Shown here piece by piece: positions 22,057-30,925 of a DNA stretch of 64,000 bases. The notes below the pieces were generated by a model. That model did not search any database, had not been told where the DNA came from, and saw only the letters and a program-made list of their open reading frames with translations. This stretch comes from Diphasiastrum complanatum. Its lineage: Eukaryota; Streptophyta; Lycopodiopsida; Lycopodiales; Lycopodiaceae. The stretch covers positions 75,175,594 through 75,239,593 of the forward strand of contig CM055095.1 of the NCBI GenBank assembly GCA_029204225.1, read 5' to 3'. Every line of letters begins with the position of its first letter. Position 1 is the first letter of the stretch. A program made the translations under genes and the position numbers.

Positions 22057-24624
22057 TCACCATATCCATGATAAGATCTCTTTGGTAGAGATCTCTTGCC
22101 AATGCCTTTGAAGAGTGCTCCACCAATATGCCACTATTATCATGGACTTCCTCCATGCTTGATGATGATATTTGCCTTGAAAGTTCCACTTGCATGATGG
22201 ATGCACCATAAATAGAGAAATCTGAGGCTTCCAAGCCTCATAAGGATCATGGAGATCAAGATCATAAGATGTGAAACAATGATGATTATCAAGATTATGC
22301 TTTCTAGCTTGACTAGTCCACATACAATGAACTATATCCATGATGGATCTAATCTTGATATCAAAGACTATCTTGATCTTTTTTAGGCTAGTTACTCTCT
22401 CAAGGATGTAAGTGTCCACTTTGGATGCTTCACTTAATCTCAAGAGGAGTTTACAATTTGCCTCAAAACATGTGAAAACATGATTTTCAAAAAAGTGAGT
22501 ACCAAGCTCAATCTTGTTCTTACTAGAACCAAGAGTATACTTTTGACAATACAATATCTTGCTTTCAAAAAGTATTGGAAACACATCTAAGTCAATAATG
22601 ACAAGAAACATGTCCATACCATAAGCATCATACAAAACTAGTATAGCTTTTCTTGAACTTTGAGATCCAAAAAATTCAATGAAGCAAGATAGCATTTCAA
22701 GCAAAGGAAGAGAAGCATATATGAATGTGTTGTAGTAGATACAACATGAAAGATGCCCCTCTTTGCCATGTAAGGTGAGCCATAAAGACTCGGCCATGCA
22801 TCTTGAAGATCTTCTTGAAATCATATGAAGAAGAAACTCCTCCTCACACATTGGCCCCATCATAACTTGAATACCTTCAAAAAGGATAACTTGTGATGCT
22901 TCTTGAGAAGCCTTGATCTCGGCCACTTCCAAGATTGAATCTTCATGCAATATGACATCTCTATTCACGATCACATTTGAAATAGAGAGTGTAAAGACAC
23001 TAAAGGTCTCATTGATGGATGAGTATCCAATCATGATCCATGAGCTTGGATCATCCTTCCTTCTTGTTTCCAAGGGAATATGTGCAAAGCTAGCACTACC
23101 AAGTTCACTAAGGTGATCAACCTTAGGCTTCATCTTGAATAAAACTTCATATGGTGCTATTACTTCAAGAGCTCCAATACTCCTCAAAGCTTTGATCTTC
23201 AATGAGAATTTCTTCTCAACATATGCTTTGAATAATAAGGAATAATCATACACCATAATACTTGAAGAGAGAAGATATGTGCATCTTGTGTGATCCTCCT
23301 CCTTTGAAATATTGGAAATATAAGAAACATCAAGAGAGTTTGCACTCTCACTTGGATCCAATTTGTAGATGCCTTCAAATCTTGATCCATATGCAAGGAT
23401 CTCACCATCCTTCTTAATCACACAATTGTCAATATTGAAATTGACATCAAAGCCACTATCAAGAAGTTGGCCAACACTTAAGATGTTCTTTGTAAGCTTT
23501 GGGACAAAAAGAACATTGTTGATAAAGAGATCTTTAGAAGATGCAAGCTTCAAGGGAATAATCCCTACTCCTTCAATATTGCACTCATGCTTACTTGCAA
23601 AGTATATGGTCTTCTTGACTCCATCATAAGGCATAATAGATGAAAAAAAGTGCTTGGAGCCACACATATGTGAAGATGCTCCACTATCAATATACCATGA
23701 GTCATCCTTGTTGAAGGTGGAAGAGGAGAAGCTTGATGCCATAAGAGAGCCTTCTCCATCACTTGCAATATAGTCTTCTTTCTCATTGGTGATGTTGGGT
23801 TGATTGAGTTGATTCTTCTTCTTGAAGCAATTGGTGGCATAATGGCCTTTCTTGCCACAATAAAAGCACTTGATCATCTTCTTCTTGAGATTTGAATTAG
23901 AAGCATGAGAGGTATCCTCCTCCTCTCCATCTTGGTCTTTGTCATTAGAGAAGTGATGGTGTTGCTTCTTACTCCTCTCTTTGTGCTTGGCAAATAGAAC
24001 TTTGCCATAATCATGATTGAGTGATAGCTTGTCCATCCTCAAGAGTTTGTACTCTTGTCTTGATTCTTCAGAAATAAGCACACTTTGAAGGGCCTCCAAA
24101 CTTGGTAGCTCCTCCTTAATAGCATAGGATTGGACAAGGTTGTCATATTCATCTCTCAAGCCATTGAGAATGACTTGGACTAGCTCACTTTGATTGATTG
24201 AGTCACCAATACATGCAAGCTCCCTATGAATATCCTTGACTCCCAAAACATAATTAGATGCACTCTCATCACTCTTTTGACTACTTTGAAATATTTGATT
24301 TCTAAGAGTGAGGAGCCTAGAGGTGTTCTTAGCCTCATAGATGGACTTGAGACAATCCCAAGCTTCCTTGGATGTAGAACAATCACCAATCTCCCTCAAT
24401 ATCTCATTAGAGACATTCATCTTAATGTAGTGGAGAGCCATCCTAGCTCTCTTCTTATATTTTTGTACTTCTTGAAGGACTTGAGGCTCCTCCTCAATCC
24501 CAAGTACAATGTCCATCACATCTTGGAGTATCAAGATGGACTCCATCCTCAACTTCCATATTGAATAATTGGAAGTAGACAATCTCTCACTTGGTTGCAA
24601 CAAGTATGAACTCATTGAAGTCAT
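22057..24624 (-). CDS. E1 gag-protease polyprotein with gutted integrase and unknown C-terminal region
   Basis: 855 codons, ATG at 24624, uninterrupted. Residues 1-200 are copia gag (UBN2: SNYSIWKLRMES, GIEEEP, KKRARMALHYIKMNV). A zinc knuckle CFYCGKKGHYATNC lies at about 252-265. The aspartic protease active site DSGASSHMC is at about 309-317, followed by SVGQLLDSGF. At about 455-475 a piece of integrase (FKAYVEKK, KIKALRS) jumps in frame to the integrase C-terminus (PYEVLFKMKPKVDHL, SSWIMIGYSS, IVNRDVILHEDS), so the catalytic Asp/Glu segment is gone. Residues from about 570 to 855 match no copia RT or RNase H (no YVDD) and I do not recognise them. They are conserved in E2, including the terminal KEILSWIW and stop. 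The product probably makes particles and packages RNA. Confidence 0.85.
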   Translation of the reverse strand: MTSMSSYLLQPSERLSTSNYSIWKLRMESILILQDVMDIVLGIEEEPQVLQEVQKYKKRARMALHYIKMNVSNEILREIGDCSTSKEAWDCLKSIYEAKNTSRLLTLRNQIFQSSQKSDESASNYVLGVKDIHRELACIGDSINQSELVQVILNGLRDEYDNLVQSYAIKEELPSLEALQSVLISEESRQEYKLLRMDKLSLNHDYGKVLFAKHKERSKKQHHHFSNDKDQDGEEEDTSHASNSNLKKKMIKCFYCGKKGHYATNCFKKKNQLNQPNITNEKEDYIASDGEGSLMASSFSSSTFNKDDSWYIDSGASSHMCGSKHFFSSIMPYDGVKKTIYFASKHECNIEGVGIIPLKLASSKDLFINNVLFVPKLTKNILSVGQLLDSGFDVNFNIDNCVIKKDGEILAYGSRFEGIYKLDPSESANSLDVSYISNISKEEDHTRCTYLLSSSIMVYDYSLLFKAYVEKKFSLKIKALRSIGALEVIAPYEVLFKMKPKVDHLSELGSASFAHIPLETRRKDDPSSWIMIGYSSINETFSVFTLSISNVIVNRDVILHEDSILEVAEIKASQEASQVILFEGIQVMMGPMCEEEFLLHMISRRSSRCMAESLWLTLHGKEGHLSCCIYYNTFIYASLPLLEMLSCFIEFFGSQSSRKAILVLYDAYGMDMFLVIIDLDVFPILFESKILYCQKYTLGSSKNKIELGTHFFENHVFTCFEANCKLLLRLSEASKVDTYILERVTSLKKIKIVFDIKIRSIMDIVHCMWTSQARKHNLDNHHCFTSYDLDLHDPYEAWKPQISLFMVHPSCKWNFQGKYHHQAWRKSMIIVAYWWSTLQRHWQEISTKEILSWIW

Positions 24625-25394
24625 GTAAAGTGGAGATAAATAAAAGTGATGAACAAAAAATGTTGCTTCTCTCTCACTATAGGATCCAATAATGGTGTGC
24701 TACCATCTCCTATGCAAGATCTTGCAACAAACTGTGAGATGATTCTCACTAGCTATCTCAATCTCTCCAAAACTAGATCTACTTCACATCAAATGATGGA
24801 GTATGGGAAAAGTTAGGATCAAACACTCTTAGCACGTGTGAAATACACTAAGAAACCAAATTTGACTCAAATACAATGATATTGCATGAAACAAAATGGC
24901 TAAGATCTCAAAACAGTGCCTAGATCACATATAGATGAGATTGGTAAGCATTCAACTGTGATTTTGGATCAAACAAGCAATCTTTTGACCAAACCAAATG
25001 TGTCCACCCAGGTCTAGGTGCCCTACCTAACCCTCTTCAAAAGCTTATAACTTTTGATTGGCTCAACCAAATGGAATGAAACTGATTGCATCAGAAACTA
25101 GACAAAAATAGCTTCAAAACAAGCTATACAATCAATTTTACGGAAGCATTAGTTCTAGCAAGATTTTTGGATCAAACATGAAAGAGAACTCCCAAACTGA
25201 AATTGGATGTTCCTCACACGTGTCTGAGCACCTGATTCCGTACAGTACCAGGTCAGACCCAATCAATGTCCTTTTGATCTCTTTTGATCCAAAATTGAAC
25301 AAGATAGCTAGGAAAATGGGCCTTGACAATTTCTAGCTCAAGATTGATGAATAGTTTTCACTCAAATGGATCAAAATGCATGGTAACCTTAGGT
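24625..25394 (-). other. E1 leader
   Basis: About 770 bp of untranslated sequence between primer site and gag ATG, the usual position for dimerisation/packaging signals. No ORF was found. Confidence 0.6.
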
Positions 25395-25408
25395 AGGCTC
25401 TGATACCA
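25395..25408 (-). other. E1 primer-binding site
   Basis: The minus strand reads TGGTATCAGAGCCT immediately after the 5' LTR CA, matching the initiator-Met tRNA 3' end as in most plant copia elements. Confidence 0.9.
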
Positions 25409-26228
25409 TGTTGAATTTCACACGTGTGGATTGTCCACTACATGTACTTGTGATCTCCTAAGGTGTGTAGATGCACCAAGATCAAGACTAGATTAAGATT
25501 CAAGATCTATCTTTGATTCTATGGCAAAAACACACTACTACATGCATTCAATCACTTCCAACTCTCACTCACACGTGTGGGAAGTGTTCCAAAAGTATTC
25601 TAAGTAAAAACAAGCTGCTCTCCTAGGGTAGAGAGAGAAAAACCATCAAGAGCTCTCGGGTAGAGAGAGAAAGCTAGAAATTCAATGACACTCAAAATCC
25701 ACTCAATCTCAAAATCAATTAGATCCAAAAGGAGGAGTACAATGATACTAATAGATTCATGAGCTACCACTATGCTTAACTATGATTGGATCACACTTTG
25801 CCACCTCTTAATCCTATTGGACCATTGATCTATGCACCTCTAAATTCTATTGGACTATATTCAAGCACACCTCAATTTTCTATTGGACCTCACAAGGTTC
25901 CACCTCTAAATCCTATTGGACCTCTTAAGATTCATCAAACAAAAGCATGACACTTGTCTACACTCTAATTGGCACAAGTTTGGCTCTATTTTGGCTCAAT
26001 ATTGGCATTACAAGTGGAAATGGATAATTTGCCATCTATGCCAAATTTGACCCTATCAACATCCTACACCTAAATGCTTGACTATGAAATTCTATGAGAC
26101 CCCTATATCAAACATTTTGATTTACTTTACAATTCTCCACACGTGGGAACATCCTCCACACATGTGAGATTCACTTACAAACTTCTATCATAAAAAATAC
26201 CAAGCTAGATTTTTGCCAATTTCTCACA
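25409..26228 (-). repeat. E1 5' LTR
   Basis: 820 bp, with about seven differences from the 3' LTR by eye (for example GATTGAG/GATTAAG and CTCCTCGGG/CTCCTAGGG). It drives E1 transcription towards lower coordinates. Confidence 0.95.
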
Positions 26229-26517
26229 TTGGAGGCCTCGGATTTTTCAGATTATTATGTAGCCAATTTCATGCATGTGGAGTTCTCAAATCCGAAATCA
26301 GGATCAAGCAGGGAGGAGGCATATCGATATAGTGGCAGATTGGTGGAATACTTTTCAAAGGCATTTGGAAAAATTTTCTATCAAAGAGATCTTATCGTGG
26401 ATTTGGTAAGCATGCTGCTATGATGGATTCTTTGGATCTTCACTTCAAATACAAAACAAAGAATCCACACACAAAGGATCTTCATCAACATCAGATAGAT
26501 ATATTTTAAGGAGGAGT
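26229..26517 (+). pseudogene. E2: 3' end of the interrupted element
   Basis: This continues E2 after E1. Joined in principle across the insertion, the frame reads on from DEAW to RPRIF and ends KEILSWIW-stop, exactly as E1 does; one extra stop (TAG after IIM) shows decay. It is followed by a polypurine tract TTTTAAGGAGGAGTG at about 26503-26517. Confidence 0.8.
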
Positions 26518-27320
26518 GTGAAGAATTGTAAAACATATCTATCTTACATAGAAATAGGGCAAGTTTGAGTTAGGTAGATCAAGTTCCAATGAAATGCATA
26601 AAGTCTAGTTAGTCTAGTTAGTCTAGTATGACATGCAACAATGTTCACAAAATCTAGTATGACATGCAACAATGTTCATAATGTCTAGATTGATGTAGAT
26701 TTACATATAGAATTGGTCAAATATGGCCTTGTAGGAACTCGAGCCAGCATAAATGCATTGTGTCCTAAGTTTTTATTGAGACATGCATTGCATGCAAATA
26801 CTCTATTGGACACATGCAAGTAGAATTGTAGGTTCATAGTTGAGAAATTGACATTTGGAGAAAGTAGGTAGAAGTTAGGCGCAATTTCTGCATGCAAGGT
26901 GTTAGGTGTCAATATGGTAGTAGTTTACACTTGAATAGGTGTAGGAAATGCATTGAATGCTAGTAGTACCACGAATTTATGCTCTCCTATATATGTAGAT
27001 ATGGTTCTCATTCATTTCTAATGATGAATCAAGCTTTGGTAAGGTCATAATGTCAAAATTGGATCTCATGCTATTTTGCCTATTTTTTATATTCTCTCTC
27101 TGACTCAAGATTTGTGTCTTCTTCATACATTATTTTGCTTGTGTACTTTTTTTATTTGTGAGGAATTAATGTAGCTTTGATCTGTAGCATTCTAGATTGT
27201 GCTCTGGCCTTAGATCTGTTGCTAGATTGTAGTATTACTTTGCAGGTGATCTGTGTGCCACCATAAAGCATGGTAAAGATCATTCACACTTTTGAAAATA
27301 AGCATGTAGCTTATGTTCCC
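26518..27320 (+). repeat. probable E2 3' LTR/flank
   Basis: It starts TGAAGAATTG right after the polypurine tract, as an LTR should. It does not match the sequence left of E2's primer site, so the LTR pair is not demonstrable. The direct words GTCTAGTTAGTCTAGTTAGTC and a repeated TATGACATGCAACAATGTTCA occur at 26600-26680. No gene was found. Confidence 0.4.
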
Positions 27321-27331
27321 AATCACATCTG

Positions 27332-27676
27332 CTAGCTTTGACTATTTTCGTAATGGCTACACAAAATCTTATTGGATGATTCCGTCTGTTCATTACCTCG
27401 TGGATAATATGACGTGCTAAATCGATGGATCACAAAGAATTCTTCCAATAGAACTTTGATGGTTTCATTGACAAAATGGCTTCCACAATTACTGACTCTC
27501 TCAACCAGGCATCCGAAGCGCATGATGATATGTTCGTATAGAAATTTGACATTAGTCCTAGCATCAGCCACTCTTACTGCCTTGGCTTCTACCCATTTGG
27601 TTAGATAATCTGTAGCCACAATAATATATCGGACTTGTGAACTTTTTGCTGCTGGGCGGATGGGACCAGAGGTCAA
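27332..27676 (-). pseudogene. Ty3/gypsy integrase core fragment
   Basis: The minus frame reads a Ty3 integrase core: YIIVATDYLTKWVEAKAV, then FLYEHIIMRFG, then SNCGSHF where the catalytic Asp of SDxGxHF is Asn, and a PRGNEQTESSNKIL motif carrying the Glu. It has no neighbouring RT or LTR. Loss of the catalytic Asp and truncation at both ends make it inactive. Confidence 0.85.
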
Positions 27677-27772
27677 GTTTTGAGCTTTCTCAAGTCCCTA
27701 GGTAGTGGGCTAGATTTGAGTCACTTCTATTTTGCATCTATTTTTTGTGATCAAGCTCTTGATTAGGAAGAG

Positions 27773-28896
27773 ATGGCTTCCATAAGTGCATATCTCTTAG
27801 ATCCAAATGATAGATTAAATGTTTCAAATTACTCTATTTGGAAGCTGAGAATGGAGTCCATACTTGTTTTTTTTACAAGACTTAATGGACATAGTGAATG
27901 GTGAAGAGGATGAGCTTATTCATCGTCAAGAATCTACTTGATATAAGAAGAGGTGCAAGATTGTCCTACATTGTATCAAGATGAATGTGTACATGACATA
28001 ATTCTAAGTGGTGATAGCATTGTTGGCATAAAGAAAACCAAGAAAGATCTATCTTTAGAGTTTAAGACGGTCAATCTTGGTCAACTTCACTTCATATTGG
28101 GCATAGAAGCACTTAAAGGTCAAGATTTCATCTTCATTAGTCAATCTAAGTATGCTCAAAGTTTTCTCAATAGATTTCAAATGCAAGATTGCAAGCATGT
28201 AGAAACACCAATGGAGCAAGATGTAAAAGTGCTCAATAAAGATGATGAAGGATCCTTCATGGACATCACTCTTTATTGGCAAATTATAGGCTAATTGATG
28301 TGGATTAACATTATTAAACCTGATTTATGCTTTATTGTATGTAGGCTTAGTCAATACATGCAAGATCCATTGATCATACATTGGAAAAGTGCAAAAAGGA
28401 TCTTGAGATCTCCTCGGGCACTCTCAATCATGGAATTTTCTATAGAGTCCCGGGATTGTATGCATATAATGACTCAAATTTTGCAGGTGACAAGAGGGAT
28501 CGAAAGTCCACAAGTGCCTATGCAACATTATTGGCGAAGGGGTTGTTTCTTGGTTGTCAAAAAAACAAGAGACTATCTCACTCTCTTCTATCGAGGCCCG
28601 AGTATAAAGCTTTGACAACAACAACCAAAGAGCTACTTTGGATCAATAGGCTACTAATGAAGCTGAAGGCCATCAATTTAGATGTTGTTCCAGGTCAAAG
28701 CATATTGAGATCTCTCATCATTTTTTGAAAGAAAAGGTGCAATTTAATGAAGTGTCTTTGGAGCATGTGGCAAGTAATAATTGTGTTATTGATACTCTCA
28801 TTAAACCACTTCAAAGACCTACATTTATCAAGCTAAGATCAACCCTTGGGTTGATAAGCAAATCTATGCTACCTACAAACTAGTTGTGAGGAGGAG
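27773..28896 (+). pseudogene. copia remnant: gag start fused to RT end and RNase H
   Basis: It begins with a copia gag N-terminus (ATG 27773; LNVSNYSIWKLRMES). After about 60 codons it jumps into the palm end of RT (DIILSGDS, LGQLHFILGIE, SQSKYAQSFLNRFQMQDC). RNase H follows in shifted frames (FAGDKRDRKST, ATLLAKG). Several stops and frameshifts are present. A GAGGAGGAGTG polypurine tract ends at 28896, and TGTTAGAATTTACATAAGC starts a 3' LTR at 28897. Most of gag, protease, integrase and the RT fingers were deleted in one event. The same polypurine word as E1 and E2 suggests a related, formerly autonomous family. Confidence 0.8.
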
Positions 28897-29600
28897 TGTT
28901 AGAATTTACATAAGCTAGTTTATAAATTCCACTTGGAAATTATGATTTGGTCATGATGTGGAATGTCACATGTGCCAACTAGGTTAGGATATTATCAATA
29001 ATGATTATTCTAAGCCTAAAATTGTTGTGAAACCTTTGGAATGATGCCAAAATGTACATAGATAAGCTAGAGATTTTGTAGGAGCTAAAAATAGCATTTT
29101 TTTCCCATGTTGAAGGATCTTAAGATCTCAACCCCCAATTAGGGTGGATTTTATGACATAACAAGTTAGATGTTAGGTTTAGGTCATGAATGGATTAGAG
29201 GTAACCCTAAACCCTCATATCCGAAGCAATTATGTATATATTCATGTGGAATTTCCCAAGCAATTTGATGAAAATACAAGATCTTGCTTCATGACTAGTT
29301 TTTGTCTATATTTTAAGTATTGATTGCTATTATCATTTGGTTTCTTGTAAAGATTCAATTTATTTAAAGGTGCTGATATTGTACTCAAGTATGAGCAAGT
29401 CGTACAGTCATACATGTGGAGCCTTTTACACTTTTTGGAGCCAGAGAATGGAGTTCAAGCCAAGATAAGCTAGAAATCAATAGATTGTTTCGAGTTCTAG
29501 CTTTAGATTGGATCTTAATTAGGTGCTTTCTCTGTCATTTCTAAGATCTATTGGAATTAATTTGCTGTTATTTCAACTCTTGCCTCAATGAAGTAGCCAA
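28897..29600 (+). repeat. probable 3' LTR and flank of the 27.8-28.9 kb copia remnant
   Basis: It starts TGTTAGAATTTAC directly after the polypurine tract. The right edge is unknown because no 5' partner survives. No coding sequence is seen. Confidence 0.45.
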
Positions 29601-29825
29601 TATTAGCAAAGGGGCAAGGGCCTCCCCATAAATAAAAAGGCACCTCTTATACTCAATTTTCTATGCTTAATAGAGAGGAGGAGACCTACTCGAGCATCCT
29701 CATCTGCTTTGCTTTTATTTCTCATACTCTTTTGAATGTTTGCTACTTCTTAATGCTTTCCATTGTTCATTGTTTATGATTAATTGTTGCTGTTTTCATT
29801 AGAATAAAAGTAGTAGCGTGTGAGC

Positions 29826-29828
<3 letters not shown>

Positions 29829-29876
<48 letters not shown>
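29829..29876. repeat. (TC)n microsatellite
   Basis: About 48 bp of TC dinucleotides immediately left of the AT-rich island. Confidence 0.95.
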
Positions 29877-29878
<2 letters not shown>

Positions 29879-29950
29879 TTTACTTTAATGAATTGTGGTG
29901 TAAATAGAGATAGATTGGACGAGTAGTGTTAAAGTTAAAGAGTTAGGTGG

Positions 29951-30203
29951 ATAGGAAGTCATCTAGGTCAAGGAGAATCCAAAATATGTACAGATAAGAG
30001 ATCTGTTCCTTGAATCAGGATGGATATGATTTTTGTTGTTATAAAAAATCTGCTAAGAGATATTGTGAATCAAGATGTATGTGGCCTCCACTTCATAAAG
30101 ATACTGAAAAGCATATTCAGCTTTGTGATGTGTGTGCTCACCTTCTATCTCTACACCCTACAATGTTGACACATGTCATAAAGTGTAGAAGTAGGGAAAG
30201 TCG
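29951..30203 (+). pseudogene. possible histone-fold relic (H2B- or H4-like)
   Basis: Read across frameshifts, this stretch has a basic start (RKSSRSRR), a hydrophobic helix (MDMIFVVIKNLLRDIV, 30020-30067), then HIQL and LLSLHPTMLTHVIK (30112-30183). Order and spacing resemble the H2B central helix, EIQ motif and LLLPGELAKHAV helix. The helix VVIKNLLRDIV also resembles H4 VFLENVIRDAV. The match is by eye and weak on its own. It is included because a clear H3-like stretch follows directly. Confidence 0.3.
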
Positions 30204-30478
30204 ATGAAGTTTATAATTTCAAACGCTCCATTCTATCCTATGGTACATGAAATTCACCAAAGATTATCTAAACAGGTACAGTCATTTTATAGTTTCAATT
30301 ATATTGATTCTTCAAAATGCTTATAAAAACTTTTAAGCTCAGACTTTTGAGGATTTGTACTTGCTTCCGATCCATGCAACGCGTGTCACCATTATGTCTA
30401 AATATTTTCAACTTCTATCCAGATTAAAAAATAGATATTATGGTCTTCAAAGGGGTGAGGCATCTAATGAATATAATT
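30204..30478 (+). pseudogene. divergent histone H3-like relic
   Basis: From ATG 30204 the frame reads KFIISNAPF and MVHEIHQRL, aligning with H3 ELLIRKLPF and LVREI. There is one stop near 30325 and a one-base shift in a T run near 30347. Beyond these it reads FEDLYLLPIHATRVTIMSK and FQLLSRLKN, the H3 alpha2-alpha3 signature FEDxxLxxIHAxRVTIMxKDxQLxRR. The distance from the PF motif to FED is 41 residues against 40 in H3, which chance would not give. It is much more diverged than any host H3, lies in AT-rich DNA and is broken. Alternatives are a decayed centromeric H3 or a histone gene carried by a large DNA virus. Confidence 0.6.
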
Positions 30479-30522
30479 GAGGCTCTTGAATCTAATAGCT
30501 CTTCAAGTTCTGATGCGGAGGC

Positions 30523-30855
30523 TTGAGTAGAACACCAAGCACACCCTCAACATCTTCGACAAACAAGAAACACATAGTAGAAAAAGTTTTGAATAGAATT
30601 CATATATTTCACGATGGACCAAAAATGGATGAAAATATTAAAGATAAATTTAATATTTTAGTGCATATTCTTTATGATCCTACTAAAAAAAAAATTGAAT
30701 CTACTTACTACAATGAATATCTAAAATTTATTAATAAAAAAATTGATGTCCTCAATGGTTACTTTTTTCTATCTATTCCAAAAATTAATCATATGATACG
30801 AATTCATAATTTTTCCTATAAAATACTTAAGAAAAGGAACATATGTCATAGTTGA
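30523..30855 (+). pseudogene. unidentified AT-rich reading frame
   Basis: A 110-codon frame that opens at TTG and has no good ATG. After a serine/threonine-rich start it contains a lysine-, isoleucine- and asparagine-rich stretch with strongly A/T third positions. Downstream, in a shifted frame (about 30836-30925), a further protein-like piece TYVIVDGGLDLAVILNK follows before stops accumulate. It looks like a once-coding, AT-biased gene in decay. I do not recognise the family. Confidence 0.35.
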
Positions 30856-30925
30856 TGGTGGGCTCGATCTTGCTGTAATACTCAACAAGTCAAAATTCAA
30901 AAAACGAAATTTTTATCTTCACTAA

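Larger units (their letters stand above)
21112..26228 (-). mobile_element. E1: young copia-type non-autonomous LTR retrotransposon (5117 bp)
   Basis: It is complete, with two 820-bp LTRs (21112-21931 and 25409-26228) starting TGTTGAATTTCACACG and ending TTTCTCACA as read on the + strand. The flanking duplication is TTGGA. A primer site TGGTATCAGAGCCT lies at 25408-25395 (minus). A polypurine tract with GAGGAGGAGTG abuts the 3' LTR at 21931. I count about seven mismatches between the LTRs (roughly 99% identity), so the insertion is recent. The single long frame encodes gag and protease but no reverse transcriptase, so movement must have used enzymes from another element. Close relatives are E2, the relic gag at 1.9 kb and the LTR at 57.7 kb. 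Confidence 0.95.

Noticed and set aside
22043-22234. 63-codon overlapping frame (MEASDF...) at the E1 3' end, also open in E2
   Set aside because: Starts at TTG and overlaps the main frame, whose stop and last residues are conserved in both copies; I take it as a shadow, although both frames are open.
29160-29220. CCCTAAACCC-like words suggesting telomeric repeat
   Set aside because: Only single copies, no tandem array.
30010-30207. Reading 30010-30207 as a Ty3 integrase zinc-binding domain
   Set aside because: The His/Cys spacing does not fit HHCC, and the H3-like sequence immediately downstream makes a histone-fold reading more consistent, though still weak.
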